Part shown: positions 43,692 through 53,163 of the stretch, in pieces
How positions within the stretch are numbered: position 1 is the stretch's first letter
Layout of the letters: each line of letters starts with the position of its first letter
NCBI RefSeq assembly: GCF_000244895.1
Contig: NZ_CM001441.1
Coordinates: 2,996,226-3,060,225, forward strand
Direction of reading: 5' to 3'
Source: Desulfosporosinus youngiae DSM 17734
GTDB taxonomy: Bacteria > Bacillota > Desulfitobacteriia > Desulfitobacteriales > Desulfitobacteriaceae
Length of the DNA stretch: 64,000 nucleotides
Made by a program: the position numbers and the translations under genes
The notes under the pieces: model-generated
What the model was told of the DNA's origin: nothing
What the model saw: the letters and a program-made list of their open reading frames with translations, nothing else
Databases searched by the model: none

Positions 43692-45358
43692 AGGGCTTGC
43701 TAACCGAATCCTTTTTATTCGTTCGATTACGCAAATACACCAATATCTGTAATTTGAAAATACCTCTTCAAAATTTGGACAAAAAGAACCCTGAGCTTAT
43801 GCTCCAAGTTCATGACAAAGAATTGCATGCTAATCATGCACTCTGCTGTTTCTTTCAATTTAGCATAAACACGATCAAGGCCATATTTCCTTTTACCCTC
43901 GCCAAACTTGCCTTCTACAGCATTACGCATCTTGGCATCCATCCGTTCAATGGCCTTCTCTACTTTTTTCAGGGCATCTCCTGAGGGCCTGCCTAGTTTG
44001 GGACCGCTGAGCCGGATGTTGTGGTTTTTGCAATACGCCAGATTTTTGCGGTTACGGTATATCTTGTCGGCCAGCACCGCCTCAGGATAGCATCCATTAC
44101 GGGCTCTGTAACGCTCTACGCTATCTATCAATGTTTCTGCTTCATTAAACGCGTCCCAAGACAATTTTTCGATGCGGCAGAATCCCTTCTCGATGCTTAT
44201 GGCTACCTTAGCCCCGAATTCTACTTTGGCACTGGCTTTGCCGCGTACAATCGGTCGGACATGATCCTGATAGAGGTTGACGATTCGATCCGGTATCTGA
44301 TGTTGTTTTGTCTTATACATTGTTTCCTGCTGCTCAATTACGGTTCGAATGGTTTCCAATAACTTGACTTGTCGGTTGCTTAAGGCTTCAAAGCCTGAGG
44401 GAATTTCTTTCAGCATTTGGTCAACGTGGCGAAGGTTTCTTTTACAATATTGCAATTGCTGCTTGATGCCTTTTCTAAGTTGCTTCTTTCTCGGACTCCG
44501 CTGTTTAGACACACTCAGATAAGCTTTTCTCGCTTTTTCACGGTAAGTTCTCGGCCGTTTGGTTGCTTTACCCTTCGCTTTATGAAGCGTATCAATGATC
44601 TCATCCAGTTTCTCGCGGGATTCGTTAAGCAGTCCGAGGTCTGTCGGATATTTTATATCGGCCGGTGTGCAGGTGGCATCAAGGATCAACATACCTTGAT
44701 TCGGTTTGGATTCTTCTGAATCAGAGTCAGCAGGGGTTTTCTTCTCTTCCTTATCCGCATCCGGAAGATTAGGTCCTTGTTGATCATCATCGTTCTTCTC
44801 GGCTTCCTTTTCAGATGTTTTTGCCGCCCGCTCAGCTAAAGCAATGCGCTCGTTGATTTTAGCCATGCGGTCTTTCTTAAAGCGCTTGCGAAATTTCACC
44901 AGGGCGACTGGAGTCAAAGGACGAGTCAATTGAAACTCCTTGAGGCCTATGAACCATTGGAGATAAGGATTCTCCGTAATCTGCTGAACCGTTTCACGGT
45001 CAGTATAACCGCAGCGAGCTTGGATGATTAACGTACCGAGTGCCATACGGACCGGTTTGGCCACATTGCCACGATCACTCGGAAACATATGGGCGTATTC
45101 TTTTTCATACTCATCCCAAGGAATTATATTAGCTAATTGAACCCAACGATTTTCGGGATCCAGTTTCCCCGAAAAAGGCAGGATGAAATCATCTATGGTT
45201 AGCTGGGGACTCGGTTTACGGTACATTTTCAACCTCCAAGTGCACGGTTTTTTTAATCTAAATTCATATTTCCTTGCACTAAAGATTCGACGTAAATGCC
45301 CAAAAACCCTTGTTAAATCAGGTTTTTCCCTGGCGTTTAGCACTCGTTAGCAAGCCCT
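43692..45358. mobile_element. IS1182-type insertion sequence
   Basis: A 1,667-bp element with 13-bp terminal inverted repeats (AGGGCTTGCTAAC at 43692-43704 and its complement at 45346-45358), flanked by AATT on both sides (43688-43691 and 45359-45362), read as a 4-bp target duplication. Since AATT is palindromic it could also belong to the repeat. It contains one intact transposase gene and sits inside a phnE copy. Confidence 0.88.
43727..45226 (-). CDS. IS1182 family DDE transposase
   Basis: A 499-residue transposase. The N-terminus MYRKPSPQLTIDDFILPF and the DUF772-like part with AHMFPSDRGNVAKPVRMALG are typical of IS1182. A charged spacer (about 150-185, EEKKTPADSDSEE) precedes the DDE domain. 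The catalytic region includes LILDATCTPADIKYPTD and the later LADKIYRNRKN. ATG 45226 has GGAGG 6 bp upstream; the longer frame runs into the right end of the element. It looks intact. Confidence 0.9.
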   Translation of the reverse strand: MYRKPSPQLTIDDFILPFSGKLDPENRWVQLANIIPWDEYEKEYAHMFPSDRGNVAKPVRMALGTLIIQARCGYTDRETVQQITENPYLQWFIGLKEFQLTRPLTPVALVKFRKRFKKDRMAKINERIALAERAAKTSEKEAEKNDDDQQGPNLPDADKEEKKTPADSDSEESKPNQGMLILDATCTPADIKYPTDLGLLNESREKLDEIIDTLHKAKGKATKRPRTYREKARKAYLSVSKQRSPRKKQLRKGIKQQLQYCKRNLRHVDQMLKEIPSGFEALSNRQVKLLETIRTVIEQQETMYKTKQHQIPDRIVNLYQDHVRPIVRGKASAKVEFGAKVAISIEKGFCRIEKLSWDAFNEAETLIDSVERYRARNGCYPEAVLADKIYRNRKNLAYCKNHNIRLSGPKLGRPSGDALKKVEKAIERMDAKMRNAVEGKFGEGKRKYGLDRVYAKLKETAECMISMQFFVMNLEHKLRVLFVQILKRYFQITDIGVFA

Positions 45359-45473
45359 AATTAATAGTATTAATTGGATAATGTAAGCAAAATTGTGCTG
45401 CTCACAAATAGTTTTTGATTCATGTCTTGTTTCTTCTTTGACTCGGATCACAAAATCACCCTTCTATGATCTA

Positions 45474-45496
45474 GGGCCTCTCTTTTAGAGAAGCCT
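45474..45496 (-). terminator. Hairpin at the end of the PHP gene
   Basis: GGCTTCTCT pairs with AGAGAGGCC (one G-U in the minus-strand RNA) across the PHP stop codon. No T run follows, so read-through into the broken phnE is expected. Confidence 0.4.
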
Positions 45497-46339
45497 CCAT
45501 CCTTCTTTTCTGGCTAACAGTTCATAAAGACATTTTACTTCCAACTCAGGACATCCCAATTCAACAGGTTTTTCCCCATAAAAGCCATGGAAATCCGATC
45601 CCCCTGTAATGACCAGTTTGTGCTTTTGCGCAAATTCCAAGGAGATTTGGCGATGATCTTGATTGTGAGTGGGATGAAACACTTCAATTCCTTCCAATCC
45701 CAACTCTACCCATTCATCAATTCCCTCGAAATTCGCAAACTGGCCCGGATGAGCAAGGACGGGAACCCCTCCGGCTTTTCTGACAGCCAAAATCGCGGCC
45801 CGAACGTCCAAGTATACGAGCGGAATATAAGCAATTCCTCGAGATTCAGGCGGGTTCCCTCTTTGGAAAAGAGTTTTGTATAGATCACAATAAATACTCT
45901 CACAATACCCTTTATCCAGTAAGGCATGCATAATATGCTGTTTAAAGACACCCGTTCCTCCTCTATAGTGCTGAACATCCTCCCAGGAAATATCATAGCC
46001 GGCGGAGCTGATCCTTTGAACCATTTCCTGGGATGTTTGGTTTCTGCTCTGAAGAAGTGGCGTACAAAGCCGATCCAAAGCGGGATGTCCCGGTTCAATA
46101 TACAAGCCGAGGATATGCACTCTCTTATTTCTGCGGAAATCATAAGCAGATAGTTCAATCCCCGGCACTATCCCTATTCCTATCTCCCGGCCAAGGTTTA
46201 TGGCCTCAGGTAAACCTATCGTTGTGTCATGATCTGTAATGGCAATATGAGTCAGTCCCTTTTCCTTAGCCAGTCGAATTACCTCTTTGGTACTTAGGGA
46301 ATTATCAGATATCTTTGTGTGCACATGTAAATCAATCAT
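45485..46339 (-). CDS. phnPP: PHP-family phosphoesterase of the phn operon (cyclic phosphate dihydrolase type)
   Basis: A 284-residue PHP metal-dependent phosphoesterase. DLHVHTKISD, ITDHDT, GIELSA, LAHPGQF and GSDFHGF supply the three-metal ligands. In Eggerthella lenta a PHP enzyme in a C-P lyase cluster hydrolyses the ribose cyclic phosphate product to ribose 5-phosphate and phosphate, doing the work of PhnP and PhnN. Neither of those is seen here, so the same role is inferred. ATG 46339 has GAGG 9 bp upstream and overlaps the acetyltransferase gene by 8 bp. Confidence 0.78.
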   Translation of the reverse strand: MIDLHVHTKISDNSLSTKEVIRLAKEKGLTHIAITDHDTTIGLPEAINLGREIGIGIVPGIELSAYDFRRNKRVHILGLYIEPGHPALDRLCTPLLQSRNQTSQEMVQRISSAGYDISWEDVQHYRGGTGVFKQHIMHALLDKGYCESIYCDLYKTLFQRGNPPESRGIAYIPLVYLDVRAAILAVRKAGGVPVLAHPGQFANFEGIDEWVELGLEGIEVFHPTHNQDHRQISLEFAQKHKLVITGGSDFHGFYGEKPVELGCPELEVKCLYELLARKEGWRLL

Positions 46340-46775
46340 TGCTGCCAACCTCTACCATAAAACTTATTCCATGCTGCATGAAGCCTAACTGTTCATAAAA
46401 TTTGTGAGCTGAAACCCTCTTTTTATTGCTGGAAAGCATTAATTTATAACATTTTTCCTCTTTTGCTAATCCCATAATAAATTGCATTAATTCTTTTCCT
46501 ACACCGCGTCCTCTGTACCTCTTACTAACGATCATACTTTCCGCAACAGCAAGTTTAGTTCCAAGATGCCCTAAGTTATCAAGCATTATGAGACTGCATG
46601 TGCCGATAAGGACTTTCTTATCTTCAGCGACAAAGATCTTATAATAGGGATATTCTTTCATCCTTTGCCATAGTTTCAACGCCTCATCGAGAGTAAGGAC
46701 TTCTTCTTCGTCCATACCCTGCAAAAGTTCTATAACTTGAGGGAGATCCGTCTCTGTAGCCTGCCTGATCAACAT
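46332..46775 (-). CDS. GNAT acetyltransferase (PhnO-like by context)
   Basis: A 147-residue GNAT enzyme with the acetyl-CoA loop RYRGRGVGKELMQ. Within phn operons, PhnO acetylates aminoalkylphosphonates. The protein fits that size and place, but its sequence alone does not prove the substrate. It overlaps phnM and the PHP gene, indicating tight coupling. Confidence 0.75.
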   Translation of the reverse strand: MLIRQATETDLPQVIELLQGMDEEEVLTLDEALKLWQRMKEYPYYKIFVAEDKKVLIGTCSLIMLDNLGHLGTKLAVAESMIVSKRYRGRGVGKELMQFIMGLAKEEKCYKLMLSSNKKRVSAHKFYEQLGFMQHGISFMVEVGSND

Positions 46776-47974
46776 ACATTATCAACTCTTTCAATCTTTA
46801 ACTCCTGAAAATCTGATTGAAAAACAGTCTTTCCGCCAACCAGAGTTTTTCTGAGAATGGGATAATTCTGATGTATCTCAACAATTATTAAATCCGCAGA
46901 TTTTCCTACCTCTATAGTTCCAACATCACTATCAATCCCTAAGGCCATAGCCGGATTTAAAGTCACCAACTTGACGGCTTCAGTCAGCTTAATCCCTTCT
47001 TTAGTCAAATGAAAAATAGCCGGAAGCATTGCGCTGGGCAGATAGTCGGAACAAACGATATCTGCCGCATTATTATTAATAGCGTCGAACGCTCTCATAT
47101 TATTACTGTGGGACTTACCACGGATAATATTAGGCGCCCCGACACAGACATGAATTCCTTTAGAACGAGCATAAAGAGCCGTTTCCAGATTGATAGGAAA
47201 TTCACTGACAGTCCCTTGGCAGGCATAAAGAGTATCTATTTTCCCTTTTGAATCATCATCATGGAAGGCCAATCTAATTCCTTTACTTCTTGCGATTTTA
47301 GCCAAAGCCATTAGCTTTAGCCAATCGATCCTGGTCTGGTTTTCAATGGTTCTATCGATCATATCCTCAACTTCCCGCTCATTTTTACCATGCTGTTGTA
47401 TGGTAAATTCCTTAAGTAACTCCGCATCTTTAAACTGGCCTTGACCAGGAGTATGGTCCATATAGGACATATAATCTATGCTCTTCTCCTTGATGAGACT
47501 TTCCAAAGCACTAACCCCAGCCAGGAAGGGCAATTCATATCTGAGGTGTATTTTGTGATGAATCATCGGACGAGTTCGCTTAAGCCGGTTTATGCTCTTA
47601 ATGATATCCAGGATCGTGCTGATGTTTCGCACTCCCCATTCATCGCTCAAGGTCAGGGAATGATACATGGTCGTAATACCACTTACCACAAGCTTTTTTT
47701 CCAGTTCATAGAAAGACATATCTATCGGGAATAACGTATTGGGCCTGGGTTGTATCTCTTTTTCAATGGCATCACTATGCAGATCAATCATGCCGGGCAT
47801 GATATAACAACCTTCCCCATCAATCATCGTGATATCTGAATAACACTTGACCCTTGGGAAATCACTTTCCTCTATCTCTGAAATCTTATTACCATCGATT
47901 ACAATATGTCCCTTGACAACATCATTAGGCAAAATGATCAATGCATTATAAATACATACCCGCTCAGTTCTCAT
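46769..47974 (-). CDS. phnM: RPnTP hydrolase PhnM
   Basis: An amidohydrolase-fold enzyme of 401 residues that removes diphosphate from ribose-1-phosphonate-5-triphosphate before C-P cleavage. The metal motif is MPGMIDLHSDAIEK. LAFHDDDSKG and ICSDYLPSAML-like segments (VCSDYLPSAMLPA) follow, and NPAMALGIDSDVGTIEVGKSADLI is the typical end. It follows the transporter genes in the operon. Confidence 0.93.
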   Translation of the reverse strand: MRTERVCIYNALIILPNDVVKGHIVIDGNKISEIEESDFPRVKCYSDITMIDGEGCYIMPGMIDLHSDAIEKEIQPRPNTLFPIDMSFYELEKKLVVSGITTMYHSLTLSDEWGVRNISTILDIIKSINRLKRTRPMIHHKIHLRYELPFLAGVSALESLIKEKSIDYMSYMDHTPGQGQFKDAELLKEFTIQQHGKNEREVEDMIDRTIENQTRIDWLKLMALAKIARSKGIRLAFHDDDSKGKIDTLYACQGTVSEFPINLETALYARSKGIHVCVGAPNIIRGKSHSNNMRAFDAINNNAADIVCSDYLPSAMLPAIFHLTKEGIKLTEAVKLVTLNPAMALGIDSDVGTIEVGKSADLIIVEIHQNYPILRKTLVGGKTVFQSDFQELKIERVDNVC

Positions 47975-48056
47975 GTCAATACTCCTTCTATTTATTGTGA
48001 GCTGCCTGATTAATCCTTTATCAATCTCCAGTGAGCTTGTTCGGCGAACGAAGACC

Positions 48057-48923
48057 TTACGAACTCTTTTGGAGTCTGCGTTTAAACTGAGTTGAAACTA
48101 CTTCGAGAACAATTGCAATAGCAATAATCAAATAGGTGATAAGGCCTACTTCATGTAAATCGAAGTAGAAATCCCCTGCCATAAACAAATCAAATCCAAT
48201 TCCGCCTGCTCCGGCCGCAGCCCCCATCGCAACTGCATTAGCAAAATTGATTTCAAACCTCAAGAAGCTCCAGGAGAGCAAATAAGTTAGAGAGGAGGGC
48301 AGAACCGCTTGAAAAACAATCTGCCACCAATTAGCGCCACTCGCCATTAACGCTTCAATAACACTTCTATCCAGATCTTCGAAGGATTCAGAATAGGCCT
48401 TAGTCAAATAACTAACCGAATGAAAACTCATACCGATAATCGCCGCAGCACTGCCCAGTCCGGCAGCAACCGCAAAGATTAAAACCCATAAAATTGTAGG
48501 CACTGCTCGAATAATCGCGACAAAACCCTTAATTATATGGGTAACTTGTTTGGGCGCTAAATTCTGAGCAGCCAGCAATCCTAAAAACAACGCGACAATT
48601 CCGCCGATTAAAGTCGTCAGAAAAGCTAGACCCAAGGTCACGACAACATTATAGAACGCCTCCCCTAAGGTAAAACGATGTGACGAAGGGTGCAGAAAGA
48701 TTGTCATAAAATTGACAACTGTATCGGCAAAACCCTTCATTAGATCAATACCCTGATAATCAATCGTCAAGAAGAAATAAATTGTTATAGCACTTAAGGC
48801 AAGCAAGACAACCCGCATGGCAATACCGGATTTGTTCAGGGGTTTGATAGGCGCAATGCTTATACTTTTTAGGTTATGGCCTACTTGCTCCCATCCGCGG
48901 ATTGATTCTTCAAACTGCATCAC
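48057..48923 (-). CDS. phnE: Phosphonate ABC transporter permease PhnE (second subunit)
   Basis: A 288-residue membrane permease, intact relative of the broken copy at 43079. The coupling loop is EALMASGANWWQIVFQAVLPSS. It has a longer N-terminal cytosolic part than its partner. Its start overlaps the upstream permease stop (GTGATG). It forms the channel with the other PhnE. Confidence 0.93.
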   Translation of the reverse strand: MMQFEESIRGWEQVGHNLKSISIAPIKPLNKSGIAMRVVLLALSAITIYFFLTIDYQGIDLMKGFADTVVNFMTIFLHPSSHRFTLGEAFYNVVVTLGLAFLTTLIGGIVALFLGLLAAQNLAPKQVTHIIKGFVAIIRAVPTILWVLIFAVAAGLGSAAAIIGMSFHSVSYLTKAYSESFEDLDRSVIEALMASGANWWQIVFQAVLPSSLTYLLSWSFLRFEINFANAVAMGAAAGAGGIGFDLFMAGDFYFDLHEVGLITYLIIAIAIVLEVVSTQFKRRLQKSS

Positions 48924-49705
48924 AAAATCACCCTTCTGATTTTATTTGATATAACTTCAATGGTAATAACAGTAATCACGATAAAAAGTACGACTAGACT
49001 AGCTTCGTGATACTCGAACCTTTTGTAATACAAATCAAACAAAAACCCGATACCTGTTCCGGTAAGTACTCCAACCAAAGTAGCGTCACGAATGTTGGTT
49101 TCAATCATGTACAATAACCAGCTAATCATTTGAGGCATGCCGGCAGGTAACACAGCTTGAAAGATAATATGAAAATAACTGGCTCCGGACGCTTGCAGAG
49201 CTTCAATTGAGTTATTGCCAACTTCATCAATCGTTTCCATAAAAGCACGTGTCAGAAACCCAAAAGAACCCAAAAACAAGGCCAAATAACCAGTCAGCGG
49301 GCTTTGGTTGAACGCCAGCATTAACACCATGGCCCAAGCCACCAGGGGTATGTTCCGAAAAAGAGAAGCAATTCCCCTGCTAATAATACTAAATGCCCAA
49401 TTTATCCTTGTTGTTTGAGAACCTGCCAAAGATAAGCATAAGGCAAACAGGGCAGCAACCGTTGTTGCCGCAATAGACATCAACACGGTTTCCTTCAATT
49501 TAGGCAATATCTCAGGTACGATTCTCAATGACTCAACATCAGGGTAAAAATTTGCTCCTCCCCAAGCCATCGCTTTCCATATGCTGAAAAATCCTTTCCT
49601 CACATCGTACTCAGTAATGATAATTGAACCAAAGGAAAGCACTAAGAGTAATGAAACAAAGACCAGCATGTTATTTCTTCGTTTGTTGAAAATGTCATCC
49701 CGCAT
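48920..49705 (-). CDS. phnE: Phosphonate ABC transporter permease PhnE (first subunit)
   Basis: A 261-residue membrane permease with the loop EALQASGASYFHIIFQAVLPAGMPQ. It overlaps phnC by 11 bp and the next permease by 4 bp. Paired PhnE proteins are common in Firmicutes. Confidence 0.93.
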   Translation of the reverse strand: MRDDIFNKRRNNMLVFVSLLLVLSFGSIIITEYDVRKGFFSIWKAMAWGGANFYPDVESLRIVPEILPKLKETVLMSIAATTVAALFALCLSLAGSQTTRINWAFSIISRGIASLFRNIPLVAWAMVLMLAFNQSPLTGYLALFLGSFGFLTRAFMETIDEVGNNSIEALQASGASYFHIIFQAVLPAGMPQMISWLLYMIETNIRDATLVGVLTGTGIGFLFDLYYKRFEYHEASLVVLFIVITVITIEVISNKIRRVIL

Positions 49706-50480
49706 GTCGTTCTCCTAAATCCGGCATCAAATCATCGGACTCTGAGCCATAAATCTCACGAATCTGTAGAGGGGTCAAATTCTCCGGAAATCCATCAAAC
49801 ACAACCTTTCCTCGATTAATGCCGATAATTCTGTCCGAATACTTCAGAGCTGCCTCTACTTGATGCAAATTCACAATGACCGTTATTCCCATTTCCTTGC
49901 AAATAGTTCTTAAGTGATCCATGATAATCTTTGCAGAATTAGGATCCAAGGAGGCAATCGGTTCATCGCAAAGAATTATCTTAGGATTTTGCACCAAAGC
50001 GCGGGCAATGCCAACCCGCTGTTTTTGACCGCCACTTAACTGATCGCACCGCTTATAGACTTGCTCCTCCAACCCCAAAATCTTGATAATGCGGAAAGCC
50101 TGAGCTTTTTCTGTTTGACTGTACTTGCCAAAGATCCCCGCCAATGTCGATTTATACCCGAGCCTGCCGTGGAGCACGTTCTCGATCACTGTCAGCCGGT
50201 CCACCAGGTTATAATGCTGAAAGATCATACCGATCTTTGTTCTTAGCTTTCTTAACATTTTCTTGCTCAGACTTGAAGTAATAACGCCGTCAATGGAGAT
50301 TTGGCCTTTGTCTATTTCTACCATCCGGTTAATACAGCGCAGAAGAGTGGATTTCCCCGCTCCGGAAGGACCAATAATGGATACAAACTCCCCTTCATCG
50401 ACGGAGAAACTAACATTATCTAGAGCACAAAATTGGCTGTTATAATTTTTTGTGACATGGTTCAATTCTAATAAAGCCAT
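49695..50480 (-). CDS. phnC: Phosphonate ABC transporter ATPase PhnC
   Basis: A 261-residue ABC ATPase. Walker A is GPSGAGKST, the signature LSGGQKQR and Walker B IILCDEPIASLD. LRTKIGMIFQHYNLVDRLTVIENVLHGRLG is typical of PhnC. It lies after phnD with a hairpin between. Confidence 0.95.
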   Translation of the reverse strand: MALLELNHVTKNYNSQFCALDNVSFSVDEGEFVSIIGPSGAGKSTLLRCINRMVEIDKGQISIDGVITSSLSKKMLRKLRTKIGMIFQHYNLVDRLTVIENVLHGRLGYKSTLAGIFGKYSQTEKAQAFRIIKILGLEEQVYKRCDQLSGGQKQRVGIARALVQNPKIILCDEPIASLDPNSAKIIMDHLRTICKEMGITVIVNLHQVEAALKYSDRIIGINRGKVVFDGFPENLTPLQIREIYGSESDDLMPDLGERHAG

Positions 50481-50507
50481 ACAATCTTCCCCTGTCCATC
50501 AGATTAT

Positions 50508-50543
50508 GAGTGGCAGCATCTAAGAAGTTGATTGCTGCCACTC
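50508..50543 (-). terminator. Stem-loop between phnD and phnC
   Basis: An 11-bp inverted repeat (GAGTGGCAGCA at 50508-50518 with TGCTGCCACTC at 50533-50543) without a T run. Like the pstS-pstC hairpin, it probably favours the binding-protein message over the transporter message. Confidence 0.65.
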
Positions 50544-50587
50544 CTCACCTATACAAAAGACTAATCAGGAATGGTCATCCCGCCCCT

Positions 50588-51604
50588 TTATTTGCTTAGA
50601 TCACGGATAGGCTGATAAAAGGAATCTTCTACTGTAAGAAAACGCTGCGGTGCATTGAAAAACCCTTTCATTTTAGAGTCTTTAGGGATAAAGATCTTTT
50701 CATTATTAGTAACTTCATCTGAAGTGAGCGCCTGAATCATAGCGTCGATGGTTGCCTTGCTTAATTCGCCTGAATTAACAGCAAAGGGTGGGTTAATAAC
50801 CGGGGTTGAGTCAATGACCACAAATTGCTTTCCCGCTAATTTGCTGAACGGATCTGTAGCATCTTTTTTAACAGTATAGACTGCCCCGGGAGTGTTGTCT
50901 TTTCCCCCTGCAAGCTCTACATAACTGATTACATCAATATCATCGACCGCAGAGACTTCGGATTTATCTGTGAGCACGTTGACTAAGGATAGTTGGTGAG
51001 ACCCTCCAAAAATTACTTGACTAAAAAGTTTATCACTGCCGCCTTGAAGCAGGTTTTCTGCTTTGAGGTCCTTCCACTTGTCTTGTTTTGAGAAATGAGC
51101 TACGATACCGGCTGAAGGCACTTTAAAACCAGATGTTGAACTCGTTGAAACAAAGGAGAACCTTTTCCCTGCTATGTTTTCCAACGAATAATCCATACCG
51201 GATTTGTATTGATCTTCATTGCCTTTTTTAACAACAATCCGACTATAATACATGGCATCTTGCAAAGTACCCGATGAGCCGCTGTTCACTACAAGCGGAA
51301 TAACCTTACTATTTTTTTCATGAGCCTCTACATATGATTCCCCTCCGAGAAAGGCAATTTGGGCATTACCGCTGGCTATCGCCTCAACCGCAATGGCGTA
51401 ATCTGTGGTCAATTTGTCCGCCACTTTTTTGCCTGTAGCTTTTTCGATAACCTTACCGATTTCGGCCCGGGTATCCTTGAAATCTTCTGCAGCATTATTC
51501 GGCAGCCAGGCGATAGTGATAGTATCCGGTTCTTTTGCCCCACACCCTACTAAAAGGAACGCAACCAGAATGACAACCAGAGCAAATACTCCTGCTTTTT
51601 TCAC
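50588..51604 (-). CDS. phnD: Phosphonate-binding lipoprotein PhnD
   Basis: A 338-residue extracellular receptor. The lipobox is LLVGCG near residue 21. The body has IAWLPNNAAEDF, IAFLGGESYVEA and VSTSSTSGFKVPSAG, as in PhnD. GTG 51604 has GAGAGGAG 7 bp upstream; the longer frame to 51655 is unlikely. It starts the transport part of the operon. Confidence 0.93.
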   Translation of the reverse strand: MKKAGVFALVVILVAFLLVGCGAKEPDTITIAWLPNNAAEDFKDTRAEIGKVIEKATGKKVADKLTTDYAIAVEAIASGNAQIAFLGGESYVEAHEKNSKVIPLVVNSGSSGTLQDAMYYSRIVVKKGNEDQYKSGMDYSLENIAGKRFSFVSTSSTSGFKVPSAGIVAHFSKQDKWKDLKAENLLQGGSDKLFSQVIFGGSHQLSLVNVLTDKSEVSAVDDIDVISYVELAGGKDNTPGAVYTVKKDATDPFSKLAGKQFVVIDSTPVINPPFAVNSGELSKATIDAMIQALTSDEVTNNEKIFIPKDSKMKGFFNAPQRFLTVEDSFYQPIRDLSK

Positions 51605-51704
51605 GTCTATTCTCCTCTCAACTTTAAAAATGATTATACCCTTGGATAACCGCACTCTTATTTTACCTGAGAATGATTAAGCCCCTATTATGTCACTGTA
51701 ACTA

Positions 51705-52418
51705 TTAGGTTAAATTTTCAATATCCTCCAATTTCCCATTTCGCATCGTGTATTCCCGACTGCAGAGATTTTCCATAAACTCAAGATCATGAAAGATTCC
51801 TATCATGGTTGTTCCTTCTCGTTTTAATTGCTCGATCAGTTCTCTTACTTTTAATTTGGAGGCATGGTCCAAACTTGCTGTAGGTTCGTCCAAAAGCAAC
51901 AGCCTTGGACGCTTTACCATCGCTCTGGCAATATTCAAACGCAGCTTTTCCCCTCCGGAAAACGTGCTCGGATAGCAGTCCCATAATCCTCTGTCCAATT
52001 CAAAATGCTCCAGCATACTATTGGCTTCCCATTCTGCGTACTCTTCTTTGTGTCCCATCTCCAAGACGGCATGCTTGACCAGCTCCTGAGCCGTTGTCCG
52101 GGGCATAGTGTTTAAAAATTGAGATACATAGCCAATCTCATGTTTCCTGAGATAAACCATTTGTCGTTCAGATAGTTCCGCTATGTTTACAAGTCCAAAG
52201 TTTTTGGATTGATACCATATACTCCCTTTTTGCGGTATATAAGTACGATAAATGCACTTAAAAACAGTTGATTTCCCGCTGCCGCTTTTCCCTGTGATTC
52301 CGACAAATTCACCTTCTCTCAAGTCAAGACAAATATCCCGCAATGCTTCAATTTGCTTGCCTAAATTATGGATCATAAAAGATTTCGATAAGTGCTTAAT
52401 GGTTAGTATCTCCTGCAT
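51705..52418 (-). CDS. phnL: C-P lyase accessory ATPase PhnL
   Basis: A 237-residue ABC-type ATPase that is not a transporter but part of the C-P lyase machinery. Walker A is GKSGSGKST, the signature FSGGEKLRLNIARA and Walker B LLLDEPTASLD. Its start adjoins the stop of the hexapeptide gene. Confidence 0.93.
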   Translation of the reverse strand: MQEILTIKHLSKSFMIHNLGKQIEALRDICLDLREGEFVGITGKSGSGKSTVFKCIYRTYIPQKGSIWYQSKNFGLVNIAELSERQMVYLRKHEIGYVSQFLNTMPRTTAQELVKHAVLEMGHKEEYAEWEANSMLEHFELDRGLWDCYPSTFSGGEKLRLNIARAMVKRPRLLLLDEPTASLDHASKLKVRELIEQLKREGTTMIGIFHDLEFMENLCSREYTMRNGKLEDIENLT

Positions 52419-53042
52419 TTACTCACCCGCTCTATAATGCTTGTCAATGAATTCATTAATAGGAAGGCAAAAGTCATCAAGCCTTGCTTTAATGGTCTCA
52501 TAGGGCCAGTCCCACCACTTAATAGCTTCCAGTTTGCTTAGGATATCCTCAGCAAATCGCCGCTTGATTGGTTTAGCCGGCACTCCAACTACGACCCTAT
52601 AGGGATCAACATCTTTCGTCACCACTGCACCACTCCCTACAACCGCTCCATTGCCAATCCTCACACCAGGCATGATGATCGCACCATGTCCAATCCAGGT
52701 ATCATGTCCAATATAAGCTTTTTGCTCTCTTCGCCATTGATAGAACAACTCATCATCTGATTCAGCCAAACCATACTTTATCCGCCGGTAAGTAAAGTGG
52801 TGCAGAGTCGGCCTTTCTACAGGATGAAACACCGGGCCGATTCTTACCATGTCGGCAATATTAGAAAACCTGCCGATTTCAACGTTTTGTAAGGTACAAA
52901 AGCGGCCGGTATAGGAGAAATCCCCCAATACAACATTTTCGAAAACGTTATAAAGTCCAATCTCGGTATACCTACCTAACTCAGCATTGTACAATTGACA
53001 GTTCTCATGGATGGTTGGAGCTTCGCCAAGTCGAAGGATCAT
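52419..53042 (-). CDS. Phosphonate-operon hexapeptide-repeat acetyltransferase
   Basis: A 207-residue left-handed beta-helix protein. Hexapeptide repeats appear as [20 protein letters not shown] and [16 protein letters not shown], with HHFTYR and [11 protein letters not shown] near the ends. Such proteins are frequent in phn operons and are thought to acetylate an operon metabolite; the substrate is not fixed. Confidence 0.88.
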   Translation of the reverse strand: MILRLGEAPTIHENCQLYNAELGRYTEIGLYNVFENVVLGDFSYTGRFCTLQNVEIGRFSNIADMVRIGPVFHPVERPTLHHFTYRRIKYGLAESDDELFYQWRREQKAYIGHDTWIGHGAIIMPGVRIGNGAVVGSGAVVTKDVDPYRVVVGVPAKPIKRRFAEDILSKLEAIKWWDWPYETIKARLDDFCLPINEFIDKHYRAGE

Positions 53043-53163
53043 TTTTCCTCAGTCCTTTCACATTTATCCAATCCTACCTGCAAGCGGGCATAACAGCCTC
53101 ATATTCTGTCTTTTCATAAGGAACATTTTGCAGCCTTGGCTAATAAAATTCCCTTCTATAAAA

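Larger units (their letters stand above)
43079..45451 (-). pseudogene. phnE: Third phnE copy, interrupted by an IS element and internally shortened
   Basis: Removing the IS and one AATT copy restores one open frame from GTG 45451 (AAGGG 7 bp upstream, as in the intact copy) to the stop at 43079. The protein resembles the intact PhnE at 48057-48923 (IIKGL/FVxIIRxVPTILWVxIFAV, LGSAAAxIGMxFHS). It also lacks about 25 residues of the coupling loop after LFQNRDRRV and about 16 near AGEIG, so it was probably inactive or altered before the insertion. Confidence 0.85.
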
